A DNA stretch of 64,000 nucleotides from JACKAF01 sp041391485 (lineage in GTDB: Bacteria > Bdellovibrionota > FAC87 > UBA2466 > JACKAF01), in contig JAWKNY010000018.1 in the NCBI GenBank assembly GCA_041391485.1, positions 10,541 through 74,540 of the forward strand. Reading direction: 5' to 3'. The position numbers and the translations under genes were made by a program. How positions within the stretch are numbered: the stretch's first letter is position 1; each line of letters opens with the position of its first letter. This document shows, piece after piece, positions 38,821 through 47,626 of this stretch. The notes under the pieces were generated by a model. That model worked only from the letters and a program-made list of their open reading frames with translations. It was not told the origin of the DNA and searched no databases.

Positions 38821-38882
38821 AGCCAAGAATGTTGGCAAGTTTGGCGGAACCCACTACACTAGGGCGCTTAATAGGAGGCCCC

Positions 38883-39395
38883 ATGAAGAAAGTTCGATTT
38901 AGCGTCTTATTGTTGCTCATTGTGGGCAGTTCACTCTGGACCCGCCCGAGTTCCGCACTTTCCCTGGGGCTACAAGGCGGCCTGCACTTAGCAAACGATA
39001 GTACGGGCCTCTCCTCCCAGACACGATTCATGTTCGGCGGTAGACTCGAGCTGCCTTTATTCATGAATCTCTTTTTGCAAACAGAACTGAATTATCTGAA
39101 CTACGGCACCAGCGAATACTTGGGCATTCCCGTGCTGGGAAAGGTGAAGATCGAGGGCCGCGGTTTTAACCCCTATCTTCTGATCGGACCTGAATTCGGA
39201 TTCAAGGTGTCCGGTAGCTCGCTCTTTAACGGATCGAATTTTTCCATCGACTTCGGGGCGGGAGCAGAGTTCGAGATCGCGCACATGGCGCTGTTCTTTA
39301 TCGACGGGCGTTACTCGCTCGGGACGACGAACTATCTGGGAAGTGTAAAAACGCGATCCGTTCAAATCCTCGCTGGACTGGCTTTCGGGATCTAG
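38883..39395 (+). CDS. Small outer-membrane beta-barrel protein
   Basis: 170 residues from ATG 38883, preceded by AGGAGG. A signal peptide (FSVLLLLIVGSSLWTRPSSA) leads to an eight-strand-like barrel with alternating motifs (LEGRLELPLF-type strands, FNPYLLIGPEFGFKV, FFIDGRYSLGTTN). It ends LAGLAFGI. It resembles general OmpA-/PorT-like barrel domains. Function unknown. Confidence 0.65.
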   Translation: MKKVRFSVLLLLIVGSSLWTRPSSALSLGLQGGLHLANDSTGLSSQTRFMFGGRLELPLFMNLFLQTELNYLNYGTSEYLGIPVLGKVKIEGRGFNPYLLIGPEFGFKVSGSSLFNGSNFSIDFGAGAEFEIAHMALFFIDGRYSLGTTNYLGSVKTRSVQILAGLAFGI

Positions 39396-39404
39396 AACCC
39401 AGCG

Positions 39405-40130
39405 CTAGCGCGCTTGAGACAAGGGACTACCGTACCCTCGACCGCTTTGCTGGTTCGCGGGCACGGCCAGATCCATCTTTTTCGGATGCGCCAGCTTGAG
39501 GTTTCCCATCAACTTCTCAAACGCCTCCTCCGACTGACCGTCGAAGATACGCGGATTGTGCGCTTTTTCTTCGCCAATGGTCGACTGGGTGTTTCCATTG
39601 TAGTCGTGAGCCGGATAGACTAGGGTGTCTTCGGGCAAAACAAAGAGCTTGTCGCAGATACTGTGGTACAGGCGCTTGGCCGAACCTTGCTGAAAATCGG
39701 TTCGACCCGTTCCTCGGATAAAAAGGGCGTCTCCCGTAAAAACGCGATCGGCGACGAGGTAACTGAGACAGCCGACAGTGTGGCCTGGAGTCGCCAGCGC
39801 CGTCAGAGTCAGCCCGCCCAGTGCCAGGCAGTTCCCATCCCTGAGTTGCAGGGCCGCTCCCGGTACCCCCGCCTCACTTCCCACCCCGAGTTCGCAGCCG
39901 GTCGCCTCTTTGAGCCGGTGCGCGCCGGTCACGTGATCGGCATGGACGTGGGTTTCGAGCGCGTAGCGAAGGGTCAATCCCAGCTCAGAGAGCAGTCTCA
40001 AATCCCTATCTACCCGCTCAAAAACGGGATCAATCAGGATAGCCTCGCGCGAAACGCGGTCAGCGACCAGGTAGGTATACGTGAACGATTCGTAATCCAA
40101 CAATTGACGAAATAAAAGCCCGTCGGCCAA
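39405..40130 (-). CDS. MBL-fold hydrolase, ETHE1/persulfide dioxygenase-like
   Basis: 241 residues. The metal motif is THVHADHVTG, with further ligands in TPGHTVG, FTGDALFIRGTGRTDFQ and VYPAHDYNG. This set, with DFQ after GRT, is typical of ETHE1-type persulfide dioxygenases, which oxidise glutathione persulfide with one iron. No rhodanese domain is fused. Glyoxalase II is the alternative but fits the GRTDFQ region less well. Confidence 0.82.
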   Translation of the reverse strand: MADGLLFRQLLDYESFTYTYLVADRVSREAILIDPVFERVDRDLRLLSELGLTLRYALETHVHADHVTGAHRLKEATGCELGVGSEAGVPGAALQLRDGNCLALGGLTLTALATPGHTVGCLSYLVADRVFTGDALFIRGTGRTDFQQGSAKRLYHSICDKLFVLPEDTLVYPAHDYNGNTQSTIGEEKAHNPRIFDGQSEEAFEKLMGNLKLAHPKKMDLAVPANQQSGRGYGSPLSQAR

Positions 40131-40317
40131 AAGCCCTCCCCCAAACCGAAACAGTGAAATCCTCCACTATTCCCGCGGGGCGGTAAAGCCGGGGTGCCCC
40201 ATGGCAAATACCTTCAATCGGCCCCCAACTGACGATTTTTTTTAGTTTTAATGAGCTATTTTCTCCACGATCCGGGCCACTTCGTATACACTCTCAACTT
40301 TGAAAAGGGGACCTACG

Positions 40318-40548
40318 ATGCCAGAAAAAGAAGAACTCCGGAGCGCACTGAGACGACTGCTTCAAAACTACCCAGAATTTATGGTCGCTCAGGGCATCAA
40401 AGGAGATTCTTTCACGGTCATGAAGAAACCCGTACCAGGCGCTGACGAAGACGAAGATATCGTCGGAGTCTATACCATTGATGCCTGGAACGATGGCTCG
40501 CTTACCGAGGAAGACATCCAGTTAGACATTCAGGAATACTTTAAGTAG
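40318..40548 (+). CDS. Small acidic protein, unknown function
   Basis: 76 residues from ATG 40318 (AAGGGG ribosome site). It has a helical N-terminus (EELRSALRRLLQNYPEF) and a strongly acidic second half (GADEDEDIVGVYTIDAWNDG). No signal peptide and no family recognised. Base composition is like the neighbours. Confidence 0.5.
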   Translation: MPEKEELRSALRRLLQNYPEFMVAQGIKGDSFTVMKKPVPGADEDEDIVGVYTIDAWNDGSLTEEDIQLDIQEYFK

Positions 40549-40659
40549 TGCCCATTGCCCGATCGGGCTTGCCGCAACTTAAAACCGCATTCTTGCCAAA
40601 ACGGCGTTGCGCATCGATGACATTGCGCGTAATTTACAGCCTTTATCAAGCGAGAATAA

Positions 40660-41793
40660 ATGCGGCGGCTATCACTCATTCTATTCGTAGTGGGGCTTTG
40701 CGGATCGATCTGCCGATCGGCGCGAGCTGAGGGTTTTGTCAGTCCCCTGATTAACCTAATTCTCCTCCCACACGAGCCACCTGATTCGGACGAAGCGGCT
40801 CCTTATACAAAGGTTTTTAACCGAGGTGCCTATTTTTACTTTCCCTCGGTTTCAAGTCCGGAGGGCGCGCAGCTTCGTTGGGCAGAACCCGTTGATCCCG
40901 ATAGCCGTTCACTCTTTGGTAGAGGCCAGATTCTACCGCTGTCACCGAGGCAACGGGCGCGAGCGTTCGAACTTTCCAAACTGCTAGGGAAGGAAGGGGT
41001 AACGAGTGCTGAGGATTTTCCGTTCTTAATACCCTACCCACGAAAACCGGGCACGGTCCTGGACAATCCTCACCGCAATACCGATCGCTTCCGCGAAAAA
41101 AACGGCGGTGAAATCGGCGCCGCCTGGGTCGCGGTTCGAGTGAACTTGGGAGTGGATGGGATACCCGTAAATAGCAGCCTACTTTTCCAGTACCGGGACG
41201 AACGACAGGAAGATAAGACCGCCTACCTTCCGCTGGACTTTGACGTGGAAAAGTTGCCCGTACGCAGCTACCCGCAAATTGACCTCTCCGTGCCGTCGGA
41301 CTGCTATTTTGGTTTAGACTTGGGCGAGGGGCTGAAAGGGGTACGCGTTTTGGGATTTGCAACTGATGGCGTGTCCATTTTTGTGTCCTATGAGGAACAC
41401 CTGCGAATGGCTAAGCGAAACCCTGGGCTAGTCAGAGTGTTTCTAGTTCCATTCGCCAGTTTGCGCGCCTTACCCGCCGGATCGGAAGAGCAACGACGCA
41501 GCCAATACGACGTCTGGTCCCGGCGGCAGACCACTGAAAATGAAATGCGTCTTTTACACAACATGAGAAGTCCGCTGATCATTCCGGTCCAAGTCCCACG
41601 AAACTGGGACGAGACCGCGTTCCATCTTTATCTCGCCGCAACGGCCGAGCGAAACGCTCAAATGCTAATGGGACAGTATAAAGTCTATACCTTCCTTGAG
41701 GCGGTTCGCCGCCATTGGAGCACCTGCCGTACGGCGGTGGCCGAGGCGGGTGAGCGTCTGATTAGCGCATTTTTTCGTAAAACAGGGGGTTAA
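40660..41793 (+). CDS. Secreted protein, unknown function
   Basis: 377 residues with a signal peptide (LSLILFVVGLCGSICRSARA). The mature protein is mixed alpha/beta with no motif I can assign. The long segments ERNAQMLMGQYKVYTFLEAVRRHWSTC and VPRNWDETAFHLYLAATAE are helical. Its 3' end meets the convergent acyltransferase gene with a four-base overlap. Confidence 0.6.
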   Translation: MRRLSLILFVVGLCGSICRSARAEGFVSPLINLILLPHEPPDSDEAAPYTKVFNRGAYFYFPSVSSPEGAQLRWAEPVDPDSRSLFGRGQILPLSPRQRARAFELSKLLGKEGVTSAEDFPFLIPYPRKPGTVLDNPHRNTDRFREKNGGEIGAAWVAVRVNLGVDGIPVNSSLLFQYRDERQEDKTAYLPLDFDVEKLPVRSYPQIDLSVPSDCYFGLDLGEGLKGVRVLGFATDGVSIFVSYEEHLRMAKRNPGLVRVFLVPFASLRALPAGSEEQRRSQYDVWSRRQTTENEMRLLHNMRSPLIIPVQVPRNWDETAFHLYLAATAERNAQMLMGQYKVYTFLEAVRRHWSTCRTAVAEAGERLISAFFRKTGG

Positions 41794-42689
41794 ACTGGAG
41801 CGGTAGTCAGCTGTCCAATGAGCAAATCTTTCTGCACCCATGCCGACTTTACCCACTCCTTAATGGTGTCGTAGGACTCATCGCTGCGCTCTTGCCCTGG
41901 CATCACGCCTTCTGGAAGTTCCAAAGTTTTGACCCGCACTACAACCCGCTTTAGCTTCCCCGAAAAGAGTGCGGAAAAGCTGGTCTCCCCTTCCGGATAC
42001 ACAATTGTTACATCCAAAACTTTCTTGAACTGATCTCCCATCACTTCCATGACCGTTGAGATGCCACCCGCCTTGGGCGGAAGCAAATGAATGAAGGGCG
42101 ATTTGAGCCTTTTGCGTTTTTCCTCTCTAAAGCGAGTCCCCTCCGCAAAGATGAGTACGGATGTGGGCATGAGGCGGAAGCGCTCGCACCGTTTTCGGGC
42201 CGTTACCAAGTCCTGCCCGCGTCGCTCTGGGTGTTTCTTGAGATAGTCCGCCGAGTAGCGGCTCATGAACGGAAAATCCAAGGCCCACCACGAAGGGCCG
42301 AGAAACGGGACCCAAAATAGCTGCTTTTTGATGAAAAAACGGATGAAGGGAACCCGGCGATTAAAAACCCTCTCCAGCACCACGATATCCACCCAGCTCT
42401 GGTGGTTTGCAAGAAGCAGGTAGGAGGCGTCCGACGAAAGATCCGCATCCACTTCGATGTCCCACTCGATGTCTTGAGTGAGATCCGTAATGATCTCGTT
42501 TCCAGTATTCCAGTTCTCAGCAATGCCCGTCAGAAGCCTGGAGCAACGCAGGCGCAAGGGGCCTGGAGGTGTGAGGATCTTTACGAAAGTAAAAACAAAG
42601 AGGACGCTGCACCAAAAGACCGTGTTGATCACGAACAAACAAAATGAAATCGGTGCCTTAAAAAAAGGCGGAAGCCACCTTAGCATCAC
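41790..42689 (-). CDS. LPLAT-family acyltransferase (PlsC/YihG-like)
   Basis: 299 residues. An N-terminal membrane helix precedes the acyltransferase motifs NHQSWVD (HX4D), FPFMSRYSADYL and FAEGTRF. The extended length and motif order are like E. coli YihG and LCLAT-type acyltransferases, which remodel phospholipids, more than like the shorter PlsC. The substrate is inferred as lysophospholipid or lysophosphatidate. Confidence 0.85.
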   Translation of the reverse strand: MMLRWLPPFFKAPISFCLFVINTVFWCSVLFVFTFVKILTPPGPLRLRCSRLLTGIAENWNTGNEIITDLTQDIEWDIEVDADLSSDASYLLLANHQSWVDIVVLERVFNRRVPFIRFFIKKQLFWVPFLGPSWWALDFPFMSRYSADYLKKHPERRGQDLVTARKRCERFRLMPTSVLIFAEGTRFREEKRKRLKSPFIHLLPPKAGGISTVMEVMGDQFKKVLDVTIVYPEGETSFSALFSGKLKRVVVRVKTLELPEGVMPGQERSDESYDTIKEWVKSAWVQKDLLIGQLTTAPV

Positions 42690-42737
42690 AATTTGTTAGC
42701 AGGAAATGGCGAAAGAGTAAAACTCCCGCCTCTCCTG

Positions 42738-43157
42738 CTAGGACTGTGAGTGGACCAACCTGGGGTGATGGGAGGAGTCTGGTCCCACAGCCGCTTCCAA
42801 AACCTCGCGCACCCGCGCCTTCTGCATCCAAACTTTTTCCGAGTTTAGACGCAGGAAAAGCGCCAGGGGCACAAACAAGGCGATCCCTCCGACCGCTGCC
42901 ATCACAATCGCGCGCCCCGTTGCCGTGACAGGCAACAGTTCCGTTATCCCTAAAACGAACAACACGAAACCGGCACCCATCATAAGGAGGCACATACTCA
43001 TCCCGATAAAGACCTGGATGTGATTGCGTAACTCTCGCACCCCTACGATATAGGCGCGGGCGATCTGGATTTTCGCCAGCTGTATCCCCCGCGCCTTGTA
43101 ATGAAGAATGATTGACTGGGCGACCAGTCCGAATAGGTACTTAGACAGAGTAGACAT
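42738..43157 (-). CDS. YqjE-like two-helix membrane protein
   Basis: 139 residues with two long hydrophobic helices (VFIGMSMCLLMMGAGFVLFVLGI and AIVMAAVGGIALFVPLALFL) flanked by amphipathic regions, the layout of YqjE/holin-superfamily proteins. It lies 12 bases after the YqjD-like gene, as yqjD-yqjE do in enterobacteria. In those, YqjD binds stationary-phase ribosomes at the membrane. The role here is inference. Confidence 0.6.
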   Translation of the reverse strand: MSTLSKYLFGLVAQSIILHYKARGIQLAKIQIARAYIVGVRELRNHIQVFIGMSMCLLMMGAGFVLFVLGITELLPVTATGRAIVMAAVGGIALFVPLALFLRLNSEKVWMQKARVREVLEAAVGPDSSHHPRLVHSQS

Positions 43158-43169
43158 TATTCACCCGAA

Positions 43170-43535
43170 TTACTTGCGAGCTACCAAAAACCCAACAACA
43201 CAACCCGCGAGTGCGGCCACTCCAATGTACGGCCAGGGCCGATTGTGAGCGTCGCTATTTACCTTCTTCACGGCTTCCTTTACCTCTTCGCTGCCCGCGT
43301 GCCCTACTCTGTTGGCAAACGACACAACGGTGTTTCCCATTCTTTTCAGTTCGGGTTCCACTGATTCAAACGTCTCTCTTAAATTTTGAAATTTATCGGT
43401 AACCAAGGCTCTCACCTCTTCTTTCTGATCGGCTGCGGCCTCTTCCAAAATCTTCAAGGCTTCACTCAGCTTGTCGGTGTTGAAGGCCACCGAACCATTA
43501 GAACCACTGTCTTTCTTTGTTTCTGAACTCTTCAT
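43170..43535 (-). CDS. YqjD/ElaB-like (DUF883) membrane-anchored protein
   Basis: 121 residues. A long charged helix (KLSEALKILEEAAADQKEEVRALVTDKFQNL) leads to a C-terminal Gly-rich anchor (RPWPYIGVAALAGCVVGFLVARK), the DUF883 signature. In E. coli such proteins are induced in stationary phase under RpoS. GGAGG precedes the ATG. Confidence 0.75.
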   Translation of the reverse strand: MKSSETKKDSGSNGSVAFNTDKLSEALKILEEAAADQKEEVRALVTDKFQNLRETFESVEPELKRMGNTVVSFANRVGHAGSEEVKEAVKKVNSDAHNRPWPYIGVAALAGCVVGFLVARK

Positions 43536-43738
43536 CTATTTCCTCCTGATGAGCTAAATTTTTTGAAACACCCCTAGTAAATGCAAATTCGATTCCAATT
43601 TAACGCACCGGTAAATAGCCCTAAATACCCACTTTTCCTGTCTCCAAAACGTTACACATGTCTCCCGCCTGCCTCGATTTGGGACGTTTTAGGGTGGTCA
43701 AATATGCCCCATCGCGGCGACCCAGGCGGGATTCCGCG

Positions 43739-43754
43739 TGGCACGCAATTTGTA
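43739..43754 (+). promoter_or_regulatory. Possible sigma54 (-24/-12) promoter
   Basis: TGGCAC at 43739-43744, five bases, then TTGTA at 43750-43754. This matches the -24/-12 consensus except for T in place of the final C of the -12 GC. It points at the OmpA lipoprotein gene 70 bases on. Confidence 0.35.
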
Positions 43755-43826
43755 AATACCAAATGCGTGTAAGCAGTAAGGAAGATGGAAGGGTCTAATT
43801 AGGCCCCAAGTTCAAGGAGGACTTCA

Positions 43827-44677
43827 ATGAATAAGATTTCACAAACAGCTTTAAGCTTAGTAGCGGGCACCGCCGTTCTAGCGGGTTGCTCCAGTTTGCC
43901 TGACAAGGCACCCATGGAGTTCAGCCAAGCCCAGACCGAGATCAACGCGGGGTACGATGAGGACGTGGATGATTTTTTCCAAAGACCATGGAACGTGCTT
44001 CCAGTAGTCTCGATACCGCGATCTCACAATTCGAAGAATCCGACAAGTATGTCGACCCGACCGCCAAAGCAGCCAAGCAAGCAGAAGCTACTGGCGAGGC
44101 TGAAAAGGCCGAACGTCTGGCTTCCAATGCGAGAGAGGCGATGAGGAAAATGCGCAGCTGGGACGCCGAGATTCAGGGTTTTAACGACGATAAAGCGGCT
44201 GCGACTCGACTAAAGGAAATTGACATTACCCTGAATGACATCGGTCCCGTCGCCAACAGAAACAACTCTCAGAATCAGGGCAACCAACAAGGTGCCAATC
44301 GGGAAAGCGCCGAGCTACCGGAAGCGACAACACAAACGGTAGCGCACTTCCGCACTAATAGCGCGAAACTTACGGGCAACAGCCGCCGCAACATTCGGGA
44401 GGTAGCCAACGTGTTGAGCACCCACCCGAATCTGCGCGCCGAAGTTCTCGGGTATGCGGATGCCCGAGGGCCGGTTGAGCTGAACAAGAAGCTCGCCACC
44501 CAGCGGTCGCAGGCCGTAGCGAACGAGTTAAAGGCCATGGGCGTCGCGGACAATCGAGTTTCGATTCGCCCGCTTGGAGAGCAGTATTCCCTCGAAGAGA
44601 AAGCGGGTGCAGGGAGCTTACAATTAGACCGCAAGGTCGATGTCCGACTCTATGATCCGGCACAAGCCGCGGAATAG
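43827..44677 (+). CDS. OmpA-family (Pal-like) lipoprotein, frameshifted
   Basis: The lipoprotein signal ends VLAGC (Cys21), preceded by AGGAGG. The frame breaks in a run of six T at 43973-43978. Read across it, DDFF continues as PKTMERASSSLDTAISQFEESDK. A coiled coil with regularly spaced Ala and Glu follows. The C-terminal OmpA domain (VAHFRTNSAKLTGNSRRNIREVANVL, EVLGYADARGPVELNKKLATQRSQAV) binds peptidoglycan. With the shift repaired it has about 283 residues. It anchors the outer membrane to the wall. An intrinsic terminator follows at 44687. Confidence 0.85.
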
Positions 44678-44686
44678 GTCGAACAG

Positions 44687-44721
44687 AGCGCAGCGGTGCA
44701 GGAGCCGCTGCGCTTTTTTTT
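44687..44721 (+). terminator. Intrinsic terminator after the OmpA lipoprotein gene
   Basis: GCGCAGCGG (44688-44696) pairs perfectly with CCGCTGCGC (44705-44713). Eight T follow at 44714-44721. Confidence 0.9.
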
Positions 44722-44782
44722 ACCCTCCTAGCGATTTACCGGCCAATCTGATAGAAACTCCCTTCGTCCATACAGAGATCGA

Positions 44783-45340
44783 ATGAGCAAAGCTTTTACC
44801 AAAGAGAACTCCGATCAGGAGAATGAGGAGCCGGAAAATACCGCTTCTCCCCTTCCCAAAGGGGCCCCAAACTACATCACCCCTGGGGGTTTGCGCGCGC
44901 TGGAGAAAGAACTGGACGAGTTGACCCGGATCGAAAGGCCCAAAGTCGTTGAAACCGTTGCCTGGGCAGCCTCTCTCGGCGACCGCTCGGAAAACGCCGA
45001 TTACATCTACGGAAAAAAGCGCCTGAAAGAGATCGACAGGCGCATTCGTTTTCTCAGCAAGAAACTCGACAACGCAGAAGTAGTGGATCCGGAGAAACGT
45101 GAGCCCGTCCCCCAGGTCTTTTTGGAGCTACCGTTCTCGTTCAAGACGAAGAGGAACAGCAACGCACCTACCACATTGTGGGTATCGACGAGACCGACGC
45201 CAATCGGGGCAAGGTGAGCTGGATCTCTCCGATCGGAAGGGCGCTTCTCAAGTCCAAAGTCGGCGACGTCGTTACCGTCAAAACTCCGGGGGCGAGGTAG
45301 ACCTGAAGTCCTCAGCGTCGAATACAAAGCCATCGACTGA
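44783..45340 (+). CDS. greB: Transcription elongation factor GreB, frameshifted
   Basis: It rescues backtracked RNA polymerase by stimulating transcript cleavage. NYITPGGLRALEKELDELTRIERPKV and GDRSENADYIYGKKRLKEIDRRIRFL are the GreB-type coiled coil with its acidic tip. The frame shifts in TTTTT near 45119 to GATVLVQDEEEQQRTYHIVG and WISPIGRALLKSKVGD. It shifts again in GGGGG at 45289 and near 45305, ending EVLSVEYKAID at 45340. All three breaks are in or beside homopolymers or short repeats. Repaired, it is about 185 residues. It carries a short N-terminal extension rich in Glu. Confidence 0.88.
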
Positions 45341-45410
45341 TCCGAAGCCGCACATCTAAACGTTTATTATTGACTTTAGACTGGACGTCAAGCCACACTG
45401 ATATTTATCT

Positions 45411-45641
45411 ATGAGTGATAGCAGCACTTTGTGGTGCGTGGACGTGTATGCGGTAGAACCGGATGGGGAAACCACCTACATGAAAAGCATTTACTACCGG
45501 AGACGAGAAGCGGCAATGGCGCGCGCGATTGAGGTCAACGCGCAGAAAGGCCTAACCGCCGTCATCGGATCCTCAAACTTTGACGTAGCAGACTCGAAAA
45601 TCGAATTTGCCGATCAAGAAAAGCCGGCTAAGGGGCGCTGA
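45411..45641 (+). CDS. Small protein preceded by a shared AT-rich element
   Basis: 76 residues: MSDSSTLWCVDVYAVEPDG, then a basic-acidic helix (YYRRREAAMARAIEVNAQKG). No family recognised. The 13 bases running into its ATG (45401-45413) are identical to those running into a 21-codon frame at 46825, ahead of the acyltransferase gene. No ribosome site is visible, so a leaderless message is possible. Its 3' end overlaps the convergent XRE regulator by 14 bases. Confidence 0.5.
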   Translation: MSDSSTLWCVDVYAVEPDGETTYMKSIYYRRREAAMARAIEVNAQKGLTAVIGSSNFDVADSKIEFADQEKPAKGR

Positions 45642-45939
45642 TCGATCGCCCACTTGTCCCAGACTTTGCCGCTTCCGGAAAAAAATCATCCCGCCACTGC
45701 TGAAGCTGCAAATCCATTAACTTCCACATGATCTCGGCTTCGGAGATTTGATAGATCTGGATCATTTTTCTGAGAACAAAGGTCGGCACGGGAGCCATTC
45801 CACGCTCAATATTGGAGATGGACTGCGCGGAGGTAAGCTTCACGGATTTTGCCACGGCCAACTGAGTCAGGCCGGCTTGGACGCGCTTCTCTCTCAAATA
45901 TTGTCCCAGTTCCTTACGACGCTCGCTATTAATGTTCAT
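45628..45939 (-). CDS. XRE-family helix-turn-helix regulator
   Basis: 103 residues. The HTH lies at about residues 8-65: LGQYLREKRVQAGLTQLAVAKSVKLTSAQSISNIERG. The C-terminal 40 residues may be for dimer formation. It overlaps the upstream 233-residue gene by 11 bases, so the two are co-translated and probably work together. AT-rich inverted repeats near 46804 are a candidate operator. Confidence 0.8.
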   Translation of the reverse strand: MNINSERRKELGQYLREKRVQAGLTQLAVAKSVKLTSAQSISNIERGMAPVPTFVLRKMIQIYQISEAEIMWKLMDLQLQQWRDDFFPEAAKSGTSGRSISAP

Positions 45940-46627
45940 TTTTCACTCTCACTGCTGACAAAGAGAACACAAAGGCGGGGATACCGCCACCCGCCGAGTA
46001 AAGAGGCGAGATAAAATTGTGTTCGACCCAAAAAGTGCGGTTTTCGGAAGAAAAGACTTCCTTCACTAGGTGCGTTTCCTGCTTCACCGGTACGCTCCCT
46101 TTGAGCTTGCCGGCCAGTACTTCGGCGGTAAGCCCATAAAGTTCCAAGTTCAGGTGTTTATGGCGCTCGAATAGCTCGGGCCATTGATACGAAAAAACGT
46201 GATCCAGCGGGTAGCTGCAAAGCTCCAGAAACCGAAGGTTGCGGTAAATCTGCAGGTACGAGTCGGTGTAGACTTCGATGACGTCCTGGTTATTGAGCCG
46301 GTTGAAGAGATCGGAGCTGGGCCGCAGACCCAACCGCTTCAGGATATTCCAAAAAATCTTGAAATCGGAATCGCCCAGGTCCCCGCCTTCTTCCAAGGCC
46401 TCTAAGCAGGCCTGGTAGTAGGTGACAAAGGCGTCAAGAATCTGCTTCTGCTGCGCCTGCGGAAGCTCACGGAACTTCTCGAGGGGGCGGACCGGATCGT
46501 AGGGCTTTAAGTGGTAGCCCTCGCGCTTTGCCAGCGCACAAAAAGATTCCAATAAATCCCCCATCCGCTGCCAGTATTGGCGAGGCGCCAGCGGCTTTTC
46601 AGAATGCAGGGCATTTACGTGTTCCAT
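45929..46627 (-). CDS. Unknown protein coupled to the XRE regulator
   Basis: 232 residues from ATG 46627. It is largely helical with many aromatic residues (RQYWQRMGDLLESFCALAKREGYHL, SYLQIYRNLRFLELCSYPLDHVFSYQWPELF). The last 40 residues (SSENRTFWVEHNFISPLYSAGGGIPAFVFSLSAVRV) look like the end of a PAS-type sheet. A sensor or ligand-binding role beside the XRE regulator is inference. The longer start at 46645 lacks a ribosome site and overlaps the -10 box. Confidence 0.55.
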   Translation of the reverse strand: MEHVNALHSEKPLAPRQYWQRMGDLLESFCALAKREGYHLKPYDPVRPLEKFRELPQAQQKQILDAFVTYYQACLEALEEGGDLGDSDFKIFWNILKRLGLRPSSDLFNRLNNQDVIEVYTDSYLQIYRNLRFLELCSYPLDHVFSYQWPELFERHKHLNLELYGLTAEVLAGKLKGSVPVKQETHLVKEVFSSENRTFWVEHNFISPLYSAGGGIPAFVFSLSAVRVKNEH

Positions 46628-46636
46628 GGAAACACT

Positions 46637-46665
46637 TGCTAACACGCCGCTGGAGTCTGCGTCAA
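46637..46665 (-). promoter_or_regulatory. Candidate sigma70 promoter of the sensor-XRE pair
   Basis: On the minus strand TTGACG (46665-46660) and TTAGCA (46642-46637) are separated by 17 bases. The -10 box ends ten bases before the ATG at 46627. Confidence 0.4.
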
Positions 46666-46791
46666 TACGATCTGTTTAGCGTCCTAAGTACAAGGAACCC
46701 ATGGCATTTTGCTAGTGGCCGAAGGCGACCACGGCGAGATTTGGTGCGGGGCAAAGACCGGGCGCGCCAGAAGCTTTTTCACGCCTCCACC

Positions 46792-46822
46792 TTGCAGAAC
46801 AGAATAAATAATATATATTTAT
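46792..46822 (+). promoter_or_regulatory. Promoter and AT-rich inverted repeat before the acyltransferase operon
   Basis: TTGCAG (46792-46797) and TATATT (46814-46819) are 16 bases apart. Overlapping the -10 box is a perfect inverted repeat, ATAAATA-ATATA-TATTTAT (46804-46822), a plausible operator. The expected transcript would begin at or near the ATG at 46825. Confidence 0.45.
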
Positions 46823-46824
46823 CT

Positions 46825-46890
46825 ATGGCACAGAAAGCCCGCTTCAAACAGCGGCTCTCCCTTAAAACGACTCTGGCACCCTCTATTTAA
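46825..46890 (+). CDS. Possible 21-residue leader peptide
   Basis: ATG 46825 opens a frame for MAQKARFKQRLSLKTTLAPS plus Ile, ending ten bases before the acyltransferase GTG. It is basic and Thr/Leu/Ser-rich with no ribosome site, so it would need leaderless initiation. Such short frames occur by chance; the 13-base identity with the start region of the gene at 45411 is the main support. Confidence 0.3.
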   Translation: MAQKARFKQRLSLKTTLAPSI

Positions 46891-46900
46891 AGGAATCACC

Positions 46901-47626
46901 GTGGACCTGTCTGCTCTTCAACTGCTTCTTATGCCGGGAAAGGTGTTCGAGGCGGAGCGCCTCACCCCGGAGTATGAATCCCTCTACCGTTTCTGGAAGC
47001 GCTTTTGGTCCAAGGTCTATGCGGAAGTTCATAGCGAAGACCATTTCAACCTGGACGACTTTTCAAGACAGGACGTCATCTGTACCGTCCTCTACCGTGG
47101 GAATATCGCGGGCTGTCTCTGCCATTCCTACTTTGGTGTCAACCGCGAGTCCGCAAAAGATCACAGCTATTTCCGCTTCTTTTCCCCGTACTTCTTAAAA
47201 ACCCTGGAGCAGCACAAGATCCATGTCGTGCAGACCTTTGAGTTCTTGAGTATCGACCCCCTGTGGCGCCAACGGAACACGCACCTCGCTCTAGCCGAGA
47301 TCCTAATTGGTTGCGGTCTTAAGGTACTCCAGCAGTCCTTCGCCGATGCGGCAATCGCCATTGCTCGGCGAGACGTGAACGTCCACGGAAAAGCTCATAA
47401 AATGGGTTACTGGAGCGTAGAGGAGGAAATCGTGAAGCGAAACTTCTCCTGCGATACGATCGTCTGCCTACGTGACGGCGTCAAACCTCACCCCGATGCA
47501 GCAACCCTCCAAATTACAGAACAGCTTTGGGAACAACGGCTGAACTGCACAGCTTTTTCGGCCTTGGACACGGACCAAAGCGACGCTTCTTACAACAAAC
47601 TCAACGCATGGAGACAGGCCAGATGA
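46901..47626 (+). CDS. GNAT-like (N-acyl amino acid synthase-type) acyltransferase
   Basis: 241 residues from GTG 46901 with AAAGGA before it. The pattern VVQTFEFLSIDPLWRQRNTHLALAEILIGCGLKVL fits the GNAT motif A region (beta strand, then an R/N-rich pyrophosphate loop, then helix). AIARRDVNVHGKAHKMGYW fits the later B region. Proteins of this kind include N-acyl amino acid and autoinducer synthases. There is no experimental hint of substrate. It is coupled by ATGA to the diiron-type oxidase gene, so both probably act in one pathway. Confidence 0.5.
   Translation: MDLSALQLLLMPGKVFEAERLTPEYESLYRFWKRFWSKVYAEVHSEDHFNLDDFSRQDVICTVLYRGNIAGCLCHSYFGVNRESAKDHSYFRFFSPYFLKTLEQHKIHVVQTFEFLSIDPLWRQRNTHLALAEILIGCGLKVLQQSFADAAIAIARRDVNVHGKAHKMGYWSVEEEIVKRNFSCDTIVCLRDGVKPHPDAATLQITEQLWEQRLNCTAFSALDTDQSDASYNKLNAWRQAR

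Noticed and set aside
44783..45340. Programmed frameshifting in greB
   Set aside because: Three shifts at unrelated sites, without a slippery heptamer plus pseudoknot, and similar breaks in many other genes, point to sequence errors.
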